Positions 9,531-18,531 of a stretch of DNA of 64,000 bases are shown in pieces. Below the pieces are notes generated by a model that worked only from the letters and a program-made list of their open reading frames with translations, searched no databases and was not told the DNA's origin. The translations under genes were made by a program, and so were the position numbers. The DNA is from Asticcacaulis excentricus (lineage in GTDB: Bacteria; Pseudomonadota; Alphaproteobacteria; Caulobacterales; Caulobacteraceae). Where the stretch lies: contig NZ_AP018829.1 in NCBI RefSeq assembly GCF_003966695.1, forward strand, positions 62,001 through 126,000, given 5' to 3'. The stretch's first letter is position 1. Every line of letters begins with the position of its first letter.

Positions 9531-10970
9531 TCAACGCAAACCGAGTTGGGTTTCGATCTCTTCGAGCGAGCGGCCCTTGGTCTCGGGCACAAACCGCGCG
9601 ATGAGCGCAAAGCCGATCAGGCAAAACAGGCCATAGATCCAGAAGGTGCCGGCCGCCCCCAACGCCTTGTTGAGAAGTGGGAAGGTGAAGGTCACGCCGA
9701 AACAGGCGATCCACAGGGCTGAAACAGACACCGACATGGCCAGACCTCGCACACGGGTCGGAAAAATCTCGGACAGCAACACCCAGGTGATCGGCGCCAG
9801 CGACATGGCATAGAGTGCAATCACGGCCAGGGTAAGCCCCAGCACCAGCGGCCCGGTCAAACCCATGAAGAAGGCCCCACCCAGAAGCGCGTGGATAAAC
9901 GCCATGCCCCCGGCGCCCCACAGCATCAGGGCGCGTCGCCCGGCCCGATCGACAAAGGCCGTCGCCACCAGCGTGAAGATCAGGTTGATCGCCCCGGTAA
10001 TGACGATGTTGAACATGATACCGCTGAGGTCATAACCGGCACCGCGATAGATTTCTTCGGCGTAGTTGAAAATGACATTGGTGCCGCTCCATTGCTGAAG
10101 CACGGCCAGCCCGATGCCCATTAACAGCACCGCAAACACCGCGGGCCTGAACAGTTCACGCCAGTGGGCCTGACCGGAGGCCTCGTGGCTCAGGCTTTGC
10201 GCCACATCCGCAATCTGGCCTTCGGCATAGTCGCTGCCGCCGATCCGCGCAAAGACGGCTTTGGCCTGCTCTGTGCGCCCCGCCTTGACCAGCCAGCGCG
10301 GGCTTTCCGGCACCAGAAGGGCCAGAACCAAAAAGATGAGCGATGGCACGGCGACGGCTGTGAACATCCAGCGCCAGCCGAACTGACCCACCCACGATTG
10401 GCGCAGGGCTTCGGTCGTCGCCGCCTCCGTGCCAGACCCGGCGATCAGCAGATTGACGACCTGCGCCCCCAAAATGCCAATGACCAGAGTCAGTTGGTTG
10501 AGCGTCACCAGACGCCCGCGCCACGCCGGAGGGGCGACTTCGGCAATGTAGGTCGGCGACACATTGGAGGCCATGCCAATGGCGACACCGCCAAGAATGC
10601 GCCAGACGATAAACAGGTCAAACGACGTCGCCCACCCGGTGAGGATAGACGAGACACCAAACAGCACCGCCGACAGGATCAGCAGGGGCTTGCGTCCAAA
10701 GCGATCCGACAAAAGACCCGCCACAATCGAGCCCACCAGACAGCCCAGAAGCGCACAACTATTGGCCCAGCCGATCAGGGTCTCAGACGTCAGGTGGAAA
10801 TAGGCCTCATAAAAGGGTTTCGCCCCGCCCACGACGACCCAGTCGTAGCCGAAGAGCAGTCCGCCCAAGGCCGCCACCGCTGAAATCATCCAGATGTAAG
10901 CCAGGTTGAGTTTTGCGGGCGATCCGCCCCCCCCACCCGATGCCCCTGTCACGCCTGCACCTGCCACCAT
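9531..10970 (-). CDS. MFS sugar porter
   Basis: 479 residues with about 12 membrane segments and sugar-porter signatures: a GGLLFGYDWVVVGG first helix, DRFGRKPLL between helices 2 and 3, an RGRL motif after helix 4, PESPRWLV in the central loop, and PETKGRSLEE at the C-terminus. It should carry a sugar or sugar acid across the inner membrane by proton symport. The start at 10970 is favoured because translation there begins shortly before the first helix; an upstream in-frame ATG at 11033 would overlap the promoter candidate. It is the first gene of the four-gene operon. Confidence 0.85.
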   Translation of the reverse strand: MVAGAGVTGASGGGGGSPAKLNLAYIWMISAVAALGGLLFGYDWVVVGGAKPFYEAYFHLTSETLIGWANSCALLGCLVGSIVAGLLSDRFGRKPLLILSAVLFGVSSILTGWATSFDLFIVWRILGGVAIGMASNVSPTYIAEVAPPAWRGRLVTLNQLTLVIGILGAQVVNLLIAGSGTEAATTEALRQSWVGQFGWRWMFTAVAVPSLIFLVLALLVPESPRWLVKAGRTEQAKAVFARIGGSDYAEGQIADVAQSLSHEASGQAHWRELFRPAVFAVLLMGIGLAVLQQWSGTNVIFNYAEEIYRGAGYDLSGIMFNIVITGAINLIFTLVATAFVDRAGRRALMLWGAGGMAFIHALLGGAFFMGLTGPLVLGLTLAVIALYAMSLAPITWVLLSEIFPTRVRGLAMSVSVSALWIACFGVTFTFPLLNKALGAAGTFWIYGLFCLIGFALIARFVPETKGRSLEEIETQLGLR

Positions 10971-11004
10971 GATCCACGCCCTGTCATCTTGTCTTGTTTG
11001 CGCC

Positions 11005-11033
11005 TTTATCGAAGCATCCTGCCAAGGCGTCAA
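11005..11033 (-). promoter_or_regulatory. Candidate sigma-70-type promoter of the sugar-acid operon
   Basis: On the minus strand, TTGACG is followed after exactly 17 nt by GATAAA, about 35 nt upstream of the porter start. The AT-rich stretch just upstream (11034-11049) could be an UP-like element or operator. No experimental or comparative support is available here. Confidence 0.45.
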
Positions 11034-11097
11034 GATATATAATACTTATGCCGCTCTGTAGGGGCGTCAGGGGGGCACGGGCAAATCGTCAAAGAGC

Positions 11098-12300
11098 TCA
11101 GCGAAACAGGTGCGGCACAAAGCGCGAGCGATCATCGGTGATCAGGTGGTCGCTCTCGCGGATGCCCATGCCCACCGCCTCCCCGCCGATCACCCAACTT
11201 CCGATCAGGGCATAGGCTCCGGATGACGGGTCACGGAACAGATCGGCAAAGGCCTGATAGACGAAGTCATTGTCGGCGTAATTACCGTCGGTTTGTGCTG
11301 TGTGCGCACGGTCACCGGCCCCAAAAACCGACACATTCTGTCCCTCACGACCGAGCGCCGGTTTGCGCACAAAACCATGACCAGCCGCGCGAAACGCCTC
11401 ATCACTGCGGCGCGTCTCCAGCAGATAGGGGCTGTCCGGATGCATCTCCCACATCTTCGTCATCAGCAGCTTGTTGGCCAGCACCATCTTCCACGCCGGT
11501 TCAAACAGGCGGATGGTGTGTGTCAACACGGCCTGCGTCAGAAGCGGGCCATAGTCATCGGCCAGCAGCCAGTCCCACGGGTAGAGCTTGAACAATAGCC
11601 GGATGGGCACGTCGTTCTGGTCAAGGAATGTGCCGCCTTCGGCCTCGCTGAAACCGATCTGATCCATGGGCACGAAACAGACCTCAAGCCCGGCTTCACG
11701 CGCCACGCTTTCGATATAGGCCACGGTCCCGGTGTCTTCATCGTGCGGAAAGACGCAGGCCACGTGCAACGGGGCCCCGCATTGGCGCACGCCCAGCAAA
11801 CCCGCGTCACGTTCCGCCTTCAAAGCCTGCATCCGCTCAACCAAGGCGCGGTGGAGGTCGTTATACTGATTCGTGGCGTCAGGCCCTGACGTATCGGTGA
11901 GCCACGACCACTGTATGACCGCGCCTTCGAGCAGACTGGTGGGGGTATCGGCATTGTATTCCAGCATTTTGGGTGGATTTACCCCGTCAAAGGCGAAATC
12001 AATGCGGCCATAGATGTCGCGCTCACGGGTGTGCCAGCTTCGCTCAATCAGCTTTATGGCGTCGGCCCCATAGCCATAGTTTGCCAGTTCACCGCCTTCG
12101 ATAATCGCCCTGGCGGCGGCAAGGGCCATCTGATGACAGGCCTCAGTGGCGTCATGGATGGCCTCGATCTCCGCTTCGGTGAAGCGATAGGCCACGCCTT
12201 CATGCCAGTAGGTCAGGCCGGGGGCGCTGTGCCACAGCATCCCCTCCGCTTCGACGCGCGCCTTCCAGTTGTCGCGCACCGGCACAAGACAGCGTTCCAT
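11098..12300 (-). CDS. Glutathionylspermidine synthase-like ATP-grasp protein (YgiC/YjfC family)
   Basis: 400 residues matching the synthetase half of glutathionylspermidine synthase, as in E. coli YgiC and YjfC, which lack the amidase half. Recognisable segments include an N-terminal GMLWHSAP..YW, EYNADTPTSLLE and the ATP-grasp region with VRKPALGREGQNV. The true substrate of the short YgiC-type proteins is not settled; peptide ligation is inferred from the fold. It is the last gene of a three-gene minus-strand operon after DUF350 and DUF1190 genes, the same trio as E. coli yjfL-yjfM-yjfC. The gap to the DUF1190 gene is only 12 nt. Confidence 0.85.
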   Translation of the reverse strand: MERCLVPVRDNWKARVEAEGMLWHSAPGLTYWHEGVAYRFTEAEIEAIHDATEACHQMALAAARAIIEGGELANYGYGADAIKLIERSWHTRERDIYGRIDFAFDGVNPPKMLEYNADTPTSLLEGAVIQWSWLTDTSGPDATNQYNDLHRALVERMQALKAERDAGLLGVRQCGAPLHVACVFPHDEDTGTVAYIESVAREAGLEVCFVPMDQIGFSEAEGGTFLDQNDVPIRLLFKLYPWDWLLADDYGPLLTQAVLTHTIRLFEPAWKMVLANKLLMTKMWEMHPDSPYLLETRRSDEAFRAAGHGFVRKPALGREGQNVSVFGAGDRAHTAQTDGNYADNDFVYQAFADLFRDPSSGAYALIGSWVIGGEAVGMGIRESDHLITDDRSRFVPHLFR

Positions 12301-12312
12301 GCATTTATCTCT

Positions 12313-13020
12313 TTAACCGCAGCAACTGCCACGGAAGGATGAGGATTTGCCAAACCCGCCGCGCGATGACGCCCGATAGCCCGTTTCCGTTTTGCTGTAA
12401 GTGCCGCGCGCCGCGTAACCACGTCCGGAGGGGTCGCGTTCAACATCCATATAGGTCGGCACCGCGCCACCGGGCGTCACCCGGTATCCCATCGGGCGCA
12501 GCCCCCCGGCCCCGTAGCTCGACACCTGCCCACGGCTATTCACATAGACGGGATAGGCACCGCCCCCGCGCTCACGCTCTTTTTCCCGCAGATACTGGTC
12601 CTGAGACATGCGGCTCATGGCATTGGACATCATCATGCCCGCCATCAGCGGCACAAACCAGTTGCCGCCAGACGGATTTGCGCGACTTTCGCAGTTACCT
12701 ACGCCGTATTCCGCCTCGCACTGCTGCTTGGCGCTATAGCCCGGTTGCTGGTTCTGCCACTCCCAGGCTTCGGCAAAAGCGGTTTCGCACAGCTTGTCAT
12801 CGTCCTGCGCCGCCTTGCATTCGTCCAGCGTCTTATAGACGCGCATCTGCTCGGTCTGGGCAACCGGCGGGGCCTGTGTGGCCTGCGGCTCATCACAGCC
12901 CGTCAGCATGGCGACCGCCGAAACCGTCGTCGCCAGCGCCGCCACCCAGCGCGCCTTGCGCCGGTTGAGGCGGGCCAGATAATCGGCCCTGTAGGCCCGG
13001 GTGGAATTATAGCGGGTCAT
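12313..13020 (-). CDS. DUF1190 (YgiB/YjfM-like) envelope protein
   Basis: 235 residues. A basic N-terminus (residues 1-24) precedes a hydrophobic stretch ending in AMLTGCDEP, which looks like a lipoprotein or membrane-anchor signal. The middle holds DUF1190 features: repeated Cys in DECKAAQ, LCETAF and CEAEYGVGNCES, and then a Ser/Gly/Tyr-rich low-complexity tail ending SSFRGSCCG. DUF1190 proteins consistently travel with YgiC-type ligases; their biochemical role is unknown. The tail could be a substrate for the neighbouring ligase, but that is speculation. It is 15 nt from the DUF350 gene. Confidence 0.8.
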   Translation of the reverse strand: MTRYNSTRAYRADYLARLNRRKARWVAALATTVSAVAMLTGCDEPQATQAPPVAQTEQMRVYKTLDECKAAQDDDKLCETAFAEAWEWQNQQPGYSAKQQCEAEYGVGNCESRANPSGGNWFVPLMAGMMMSNAMSRMSQDQYLREKERERGGGAYPVYVNSRGQVSSYGAGGLRPMGYRVTPGGAVPTYMDVERDPSGRGYAARGTYSKTETGYRASSRGGFGKSSSFRGSCCG

Positions 13021-13035
13021 GGTTCTGCCCCTGCC

Positions 13036-13458
13036 TCAGTACGACAAGGCCGAGGCGTTCAGCATACCGACGACCAGACTGAGCGCCGACAGCGCCAGAG
13101 CCGCGGCGATGCAACCCTTCTCATTCCCCGGCTCGGTCAGACGGGTGTAGAAGCTCTTGCCGAACAGGCGGACCAGCAGGTGCAAAACGATCTGCGACAC
13201 GATGCCAATACCGCCCCACAGGATCATATCGCCGGCATTGAAGGTCGAATGGCCAACCGACTGGATCGGCAGGGCCAGCGCCAGACTGACCGCCAGAAAA
13301 TGGATCGCTACCGCGACATTGCCCTTGCGGATTTCCGCCAGCTCGCGAATGGGCGTCACCCACAGATAAACCGTCAGGCCCACCAGCCAGACAAGCAATC
13401 CGGTGCCCAGAAACATGAGATAGGCCGGCAGATTTTCCAGTGATTCGACGTTGATCAA
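13036..13458 (-). CDS. DUF350 inner-membrane protein (YjfL-like)
   Basis: 140 residues with four predicted membrane helices, at about 12-32, 48-66, 78-98 and 118-136, and the DUF350 feature of a charged segment after helix 1 (PIRELAEIRKGN). It is the first gene of the operon with DUF1190 and the YgiC-like ligase. Function is unknown; the conserved trio suggests envelope stress or cell-surface modification. Confidence 0.8.
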   Translation of the reverse strand: MINVESLENLPAYLMFLGTGLLVWLVGLTVYLWVTPIRELAEIRKGNVAVAIHFLAVSLALALPIQSVGHSTFNAGDMILWGGIGIVSQIVLHLLVRLFGKSFYTRLTEPGNEKGCIAAALALSALSLVVGMLNASALSY

Positions 13459-13552
13459 TTGCGTCCCCCTGTTGAGTGTTAGCTCAGATCATAGGGGCAG
13501 ATGGGCGTATGGCAAATGGTCTTTGGTATCGGGAGGGATTTTAAAGCGATGG

Positions 13553-13645
13553 GCGGAAAGCGTGAGCGGTTTTCCGCACAAACATCTCGATAAAACAAAT
13601 ATTTAGAGCGAAATGGCGATTGAACTTCAAGCCATTTCGCTCTAA
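13553..13645 (+). repeat. 93-bp double-hairpin intergenic element, copy 2
   Basis: First hairpin GCGGAAA...TTTCCGC around GCGTGAGCGG (13553-13577), spacer with CGATAAAACAAATATT, then a perfect 15-bp stem TTAGAGCGAAATGGC (13603-13617) with GCCATTTCGCTCTAA (13631-13645) and a 13-nt loop. It lies downstream of fecR and upstream of the DUF350 gene. See copies at 6784-6876 and 27822-27914. Confidence 0.8.
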
Positions 13646-13712
13646 GTTGATTTAGGGGGATACCTGACCCGCCATCACGCGCATTCCTACTGACGAAGCG
13701 CTTGGCTCGCCA

Positions 13713-14636
13713 TCAGTCGCGGCCTGAACGCAGCCGGATGCCGTCCGCGCTCGCCTGCGCGTCCACGCCGTAGAGGGCGTGCAGGGCCTGAGCGAGGGCC
13801 TCGGTATTGCCCGCCTCGAACTCCCCGTCGATGCGCAAGGCCGCCAACCGCGCATCGGCCACGATTAGCTTGCGGTCGCTATAGCGGTTCATCTCGGCCA
13901 CTGCCTCTTTGAGCGGCGTGCCGCTGAAGGTCAGCCGCCCTCGCAGCCAGTCACTCACGCCCACCGTATCGGCTGGATGTACCGGGCCTAAGTGACCGGC
14001 GCGGTCCACCGCCACCGCCTGACCAGCCTCCAGCTTCACAAGCTGTGCGTCCGACCTCTGGCCGCGCACCTCGACACGACCCTCGATCAGATTGACATCG
14101 GTGCCGGTCTCTGCGCGGCGCACCGTAAAGCGCGTGCCCGTCACCCGCACCTGCGCCAGATCGGTGCGCACGTCAAAGGGACGGGCGTCAGGCTTATGCG
14201 CCACCTCGAACAGCGCCTCGCCGCGCATCAGATCGACCTTGCGGCCGCGCACCTCGATGCGGCTGCCGGTATTCAGCGTGACGCGCGAGCCGTCGGCCAG
14301 AACAACCGCCTGCCGCTGGCCCACCCTGGTTTCGTAAATAACCGGACGCTGAGCGACAAACCACACGCCCAGCCCCAGCACAACCGCCGCCGCCATGCCC
14401 GCAGCCAGTGGCCACCAGGCGCGCCGCGGGCGCGGTTCAGCGAAATCCGCGGCATCAAGCAGACCCACGGCGTCCCACACGGCCTCCAGCTCGCGCTGCG
14501 TCCATGCATCGCCCGCTGTCACGGTCGCGTTCCCCGTGCCTTCTTCGGCATCGGTCATCGCCTCGACCAGACGCAGTGCCTCGGCGTCCTGAGGCGGTGT
14601 CCCCTTTCCCTGAAACGGGATTACTGTTCGTACCAT
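13713..14636 (-). CDS. FecR-type anti-sigma factor
   Basis: 307 residues. An N-terminal cytoplasmic part binds the sigma factor. A single membrane helix (PLAAGMAAAVVLGLGVWFVA, about residues 75-95) follows, then a periplasmic FecR domain with RQAVVLADGSRVTLNTGSRI, and a C-terminal DUF4974/STN-like domain (LKEAVAEMNRYSDRKLIV). FecR proteins receive the signal from a TonB receptor's N-terminal domain and control the cognate sigma. The gene overlaps the sigma gene by 16 nt, and an STN-containing receptor is encoded divergently, giving a complete cell-surface signalling set. Confidence 0.9.
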   Translation of the reverse strand: MVRTVIPFQGKGTPPQDAEALRLVEAMTDAEEGTGNATVTAGDAWTQRELEAVWDAVGLLDAADFAEPRPRRAWWPLAAGMAAAVVLGLGVWFVAQRPVIYETRVGQRQAVVLADGSRVTLNTGSRIEVRGRKVDLMRGEALFEVAHKPDARPFDVRTDLAQVRVTGTRFTVRRAETGTDVNLIEGRVEVRGQRSDAQLVKLEAGQAVAVDRAGHLGPVHPADTVGVSDWLRGRLTFSGTPLKEAVAEMNRYSDRKLIVADARLAALRIDGEFEAGNTEALAQALHALYGVDAQASADGIRLRSGRD

Positions 14637-15166
14637 CCGCTGTCCTTGAGATTATGTCGGCATTTGGCCAGAGCGTCGGCGAGCAGGCGTTGCACGCTGC
14701 GCAGGGGGATGCCCTGTTTTTGCGAAATTTCGGTGAGTTTCAGGCCTTCGACCCGGTGAAGCATCAGCACCAGCCGTTCCTGTGCCGTGAGTTTGCGGAT
14801 GGCCTGACGCAACAGGTCCGCATTCTGACGCCAGCGCAGTTCATCGAACGGCGTCGGCGCGTCTTCGGGCAGGTTATCCGTAAGTTCAACGTGCTGATCG
14901 CTTTCGCGTCGGCGGCGGTGACGATAGAGGTCGCGGATCACACTGTCGGCGGTCTTGAACACGTAGGTGACGTTAAACTCCGGCGGCGGTTCGCGCTGCG
15001 CCAGTCGCACCAGCCGCGCATAGATATCCTGAAGGGCGTCGTCGGCATCGTCCGGCCGCAGCGCCCGCCCCAGATAGCGGCGCAAGCGACCATCCAGCCG
15101 CTCGATCAGCCCGCTCACCTGCGCAGCGGCGTTACCCGCCCGTAAGGCTTCGGGGTCCGGCCTCAT
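14621..15166 (-). CDS. FecI-type ECF sigma factor
   Basis: 181 residues from the ATG at 15166, which has AGGTGG just upstream; another ATG at 15193 would add 9 residues. Region 2 spans LRRYLGRALRPDDADDALQD to about residue 75, and region 4 is the HTH around LKLTEISQKQGIPLRSVQRLL near the C-terminus. FecI-type sigmas activate transport genes when released by FecR. The gene is immediately upstream of fecR and divergent from the STN-containing receptor, its likely target. A promoter for that receptor should lie in 15224-15391 but is not obvious. Confidence 0.88.
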   Translation of the reverse strand: MRPDPEALRAGNAAAQVSGLIERLDGRLRRYLGRALRPDDADDALQDIYARLVRLAQREPPPEFNVTYVFKTADSVIRDLYRHRRRRESDQHVELTDNLPEDAPTPFDELRWRQNADLLRQAIRKLTAQERLVLMLHRVEGLKLTEISQKQGIPLRSVQRLLADALAKCRHNLKDSGWYEQ

Positions 15167-15391
15167 CGTCCACCTGTCATAGATACCGTACATGGTCCGC
15201 CGGTTGTGAACACGCGCTCCCAAAGCTTTTAACGCTCAGGCGCGCCACAACCGCCAAAAAAACTGTCAAACAGGCTTTTGGTGACAGGCTGATGACATGA
15301 GCACACCCGACCGCCGTTCGGTGAAACGTCATAAATCTATCACGCCACCTGATTATCAAACCCGTGGGGATGTGAATGAAGGCATTTTTGG

Positions 15392-18300
15392 ATGAGCGGG
15401 CCCGTGCCCAAGGTCGATTATGTGCGCGTAGCCACCGTCATGACCACCAGTGTCATAAGCGCGACGATCTGGGCTCACCCGGCTCAGGCCGCCCCCCGGC
15501 GGTTCGACGTGCCGGCCCTGCCGCTGGAGCAGGCCTTGCGGCGCGTGTCCGAGCAGGGGCAAGTGCAGATCCTCTTTTCCGGCGATCAGGTGCGCGCCCA
15601 CAACGGTGCCGCCGTCTCCGGTAAGCTCGAAGCCGAAGCCGCCTTTCGCCGCGTCTTATCGCGCTCTGGCCTGTCGATCCGTCAGATCGACGCGCGCACC
15701 TTTATCGTCGTCTCGCCGCCTGCGCCGCGTTTGGTCGCGCGCCCCGTACCCACACCGCGCGCCGTGGACACAGCCGAGCCCGTGCGCGAGGTCGTGGTGG
15801 TGGCGCAGCGCACGATCCTGAACCCGCGTCAGGACACAGACCGCTTCGACGGCAGCCTTAGCGCGCCGCAGGCGACGGCGATCCTGTCGCGCAGCGATCT
15901 GGAACGCACGGTGGCGCGCAATGTCACCGAAGCGCTGGGCGTACTGCCCGGTGTGACCGTGCTCAATACTGGCCGCTCGTTCAGCGGCGGGGTCGATTCC
16001 GCCTCACGCGCCGAAGGGCTGTTCAGCGCCTTTCGCGGCCTGAACACCGAATTCAATCTCAACATGATCGACGGCGTGTCGCTGGCGCAGGGCCTGCCCC
16101 ATTCGCGCGGCGTGCAACTGAACCTGCTGCCGCCGACGGGGTTTCAATCGATCGTCCTGAGCAAGGTGCCAACGCCCGATATGGACGGCGACGTCATCAG
16201 TGCCGCCATCGACTTCCGCACCCCGACGGCGAACGATTTTCGTGCGCGTCAGCACCTGTCGCTAAGCGTTTCGGCCTACGACAACCGCCGCGCCGAAACC
16301 TATAGTGTGTCCGGCCTCGGCGGCGGTGTCGGCGTCGAATATGCCCGCCGTTTTGGGGATGATGAGCGCTTCGGCCTTTATTTCAGTCATACTGAGGAAC
16401 GCCGGCGCTACGCCAATTCCGAAATCGCAGGCATCATGTCGGCGCAAAACGATGCGGGCTGGGCCTATCTGTCGTCGGACTCAGCCAAGGGCACCCTGCC
16501 CGCCGGCGCCGATCCGCAAAGCCTTTTGACCGCTACGGCGCTCAATGTCGGCGCCTCGACGGGTGAGAGCCGCGCCCGCTATGACGTGCTGACCCTGACC
16601 GGGCGTTTTAATGATCACTGGGACGGCTGGCTGCGTGCCACAGCCGCCCATAACCGCACGGAACAGAATTCGACCCTCGGTCAGGTGGTCGGGCGCAATC
16701 TGAGCTGGGTCGACAACGGCAGCGGGCGTTATCACCTGTCGGTCGGCAGCGTTTCATCCCGCCTGTGGTACGAAACCAATCCCGATGTGGCCAGCCTGTC
16801 GGCGGTCAGTGTTGGCGCGCGCCGTCAGGCGGGCGCCTGGACCCTCACCCCTTCCTTGTTCTTCAGTCAGGGGCGCAGCGACCGGCCCGATCGCATCGAA
16901 GCCTCAGCGCGTGTCGATCAAGTGGACCGTTACAACAGTGCCCAGAGACGTCCCTATACTGGCCTTCTGATTGGCTATACGGATGGTGTCCCGACGCCGC
17001 AACTGACGCCGGACCTGCGCGCCGATCTGGATTCGGTCGGTGAGCGCCTTCTGGCCCGCCGCGCCGGGCAGTTCACAGTGCAGACCAGCCGTCAGTACCG
17101 GCAGGGGGCGCGCTTCGATGCCGAATACACCGCCTATGACCGCGCGCTGCGGCACCTGGCCTTTGGCGTCAAATGGTCCGACAGCGTGCGCGAAGTCACC
17201 GACCGCAACTGGACCAATACCCATTTCGCCGATCTTCTGGGACGCGCCGGCCTGACCTGGGAGGCGTTGGGTCTCATTCGCGGCTATTATGATCAGGCCT
17301 TTCCGGGGCGTTTCGACTGGCGCCTGCCCAAGGTCGATCATGAGCGGCTGGCCGACTATTTCCATAACTATGTGACGCCGCAGAGCTTTGATACCTGCGC
17401 AACACTGGCCGTCAACAACGACAACTGCAACCGTCAGCACGGCCGTGAAACGGTGGCCGCCGCTTATCTGAGTGGGCGACTGATGGTTGGGCGGTTGGAG
17501 ATCGCGCCGGGACTGCGCTATGAGCGGACGCGCATCGACAGCCGCTTCTGGGTCCTGCCGCCCCAGCCACCGGGAGTGGAGGAGGTTGCGGGTTATTGGG
17601 ACCAGAACCGCAGGGTTTTTTCCCTCAATCTGCCCAGCCTGCGCATCAACTATCGCCCGGACGATGAGCATGTCTATCGCATCGCCCTGTGGCGAGGCTA
17701 TGCGCGCCCGGCCTTCATGCTGCTGGGTAGCGGTGTCCGTTATCAGGTCGCCGACGATGACACCCCCCTGCTGCGGCAGGGCAATCCGGCGCTTGAACCG
17801 GTTACCTCTCTGAATTTCGATCTGGCGATGGAACGGCGCAGTCCGGACGGAATCGACTATGCCTTCGGTACCTATGCCAAACGGCTGGATCACTATCTTT
17901 TTGACAGCGGCGGCGGGGGTAACCTGTTCGGGCGCTCGCTCGACCCTATGGTTCTGACCCCACGCAATGGCGGGCGAGGTCTGGTATGGGGAGTGGAAGC
18001 TGAGGCCCGGCAGTACTGGTCCGTGAAGGGCGGTGCCTTATCATTGGGGGGCACAGTGAGCCGCCAATGGACTCGCGTCGATCTGGGCAGCGACGAACTG
18101 GGCCGCAACATCGCCATGCAGAACGCGCCAGACTGGCTGGCCAACCTCCGCACCTCTTATCGCTACAAACGCGCCACAGTGACCCTGAGCGCGCAACATA
18201 CGGGTGCCTATCTCTCAAGCTATAATGCGCTGTCCGCGCCCGGTGACTGGGACAATGTATGGGTCAGGCCTGCTACCCGGCTCGACCTCTCAGCCGACTG

Positions 18301-18454
18301 GCAGGTCCGGCCGCGTCTGCGCCTCTCGCTATCGGCGACCAACCTCACCGGGGCCTATAGCTACTGGGCCCATGTCGGCAAGGACAGTCTGGCCCTGTCG
18401 GATATCATCGACTCCGGTCAGCGCCTGACGCTCAGCCTGAGATACGATCTCTAA
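15392..18454 (+). CDS. TonB-dependent receptor with STN signalling domain (TIGR01782-like)
   Basis: 1020 residues. A signal peptide ends near AHPAQA. The STN domain (about residues 36-95, FDVPALPLEQALRRVSEQ) contacts FecR. A Pro/Val-rich linker, a TonB box (REVVVVAQR) and a plug follow. The plug carries the MDGD segment (VPTPDMDGDVISAAIDFRTP) typical of the Xanthomonas/Caulobacter receptor family TIGR01782, and is followed by a large barrel ending in LTLSLRYDL. It is divergent from fecI-fecR, so it probably controls its own synthesis by sensing its substrate outside the cell. Substrate is unknown; iron chelates or carbohydrates are both seen in related receptors. Confidence 0.9.
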   Translation: MSGPVPKVDYVRVATVMTTSVISATIWAHPAQAAPRRFDVPALPLEQALRRVSEQGQVQILFSGDQVRAHNGAAVSGKLEAEAAFRRVLSRSGLSIRQIDARTFIVVSPPAPRLVARPVPTPRAVDTAEPVREVVVVAQRTILNPRQDTDRFDGSLSAPQATAILSRSDLERTVARNVTEALGVLPGVTVLNTGRSFSGGVDSASRAEGLFSAFRGLNTEFNLNMIDGVSLAQGLPHSRGVQLNLLPPTGFQSIVLSKVPTPDMDGDVISAAIDFRTPTANDFRARQHLSLSVSAYDNRRAETYSVSGLGGGVGVEYARRFGDDERFGLYFSHTEERRRYANSEIAGIMSAQNDAGWAYLSSDSAKGTLPAGADPQSLLTATALNVGASTGESRARYDVLTLTGRFNDHWDGWLRATAAHNRTEQNSTLGQVVGRNLSWVDNGSGRYHLSVGSVSSRLWYETNPDVASLSAVSVGARRQAGAWTLTPSLFFSQGRSDRPDRIEASARVDQVDRYNSAQRRPYTGLLIGYTDGVPTPQLTPDLRADLDSVGERLLARRAGQFTVQTSRQYRQGARFDAEYTAYDRALRHLAFGVKWSDSVREVTDRNWTNTHFADLLGRAGLTWEALGLIRGYYDQAFPGRFDWRLPKVDHERLADYFHNYVTPQSFDTCATLAVNNDNCNRQHGRETVAAAYLSGRLMVGRLEIAPGLRYERTRIDSRFWVLPPQPPGVEEVAGYWDQNRRVFSLNLPSLRINYRPDDEHVYRIALWRGYARPAFMLLGSGVRYQVADDDTPLLRQGNPALEPVTSLNFDLAMERRSPDGIDYAFGTYAKRLDHYLFDSGGGGNLFGRSLDPMVLTPRNGGRGLVWGVEAEARQYWSVKGGALSLGGTVSRQWTRVDLGSDELGRNIAMQNAPDWLANLRTSYRYKRATVTLSAQHTGAYLSSYNALSAPGDWDNVWVRPATRLDLSADWQVRPRLRLSLSATNLTGAYSYWAHVGKDSLALSDIIDSGQRLTLSLRYDL

Positions 18455-18465
18455 CCCGAAAAAAA

Positions 18466-18493
18466 CCACCGGAGGCCATATGGCCTCCGGTGG
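18466..18493. terminator. Bidirectional terminator, perfect 28-nt palindrome
   Basis: A perfect inverted repeat with 14-nt arms (left arm CCACCGGAGGCCAT) and no unpaired bases, so 3-4 bases must open as the loop. It starts 11 nt after the stop of the receptor ending at 18454. An A run (18459-18465) precedes it, which is a T run on the other strand. It separates two convergent receptor genes. Confidence 0.85.
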
Positions 18494-18531
18494 CAAGACT
18501 TAGGCGCTTAAGATAACGCCTGAGCTCAGGA

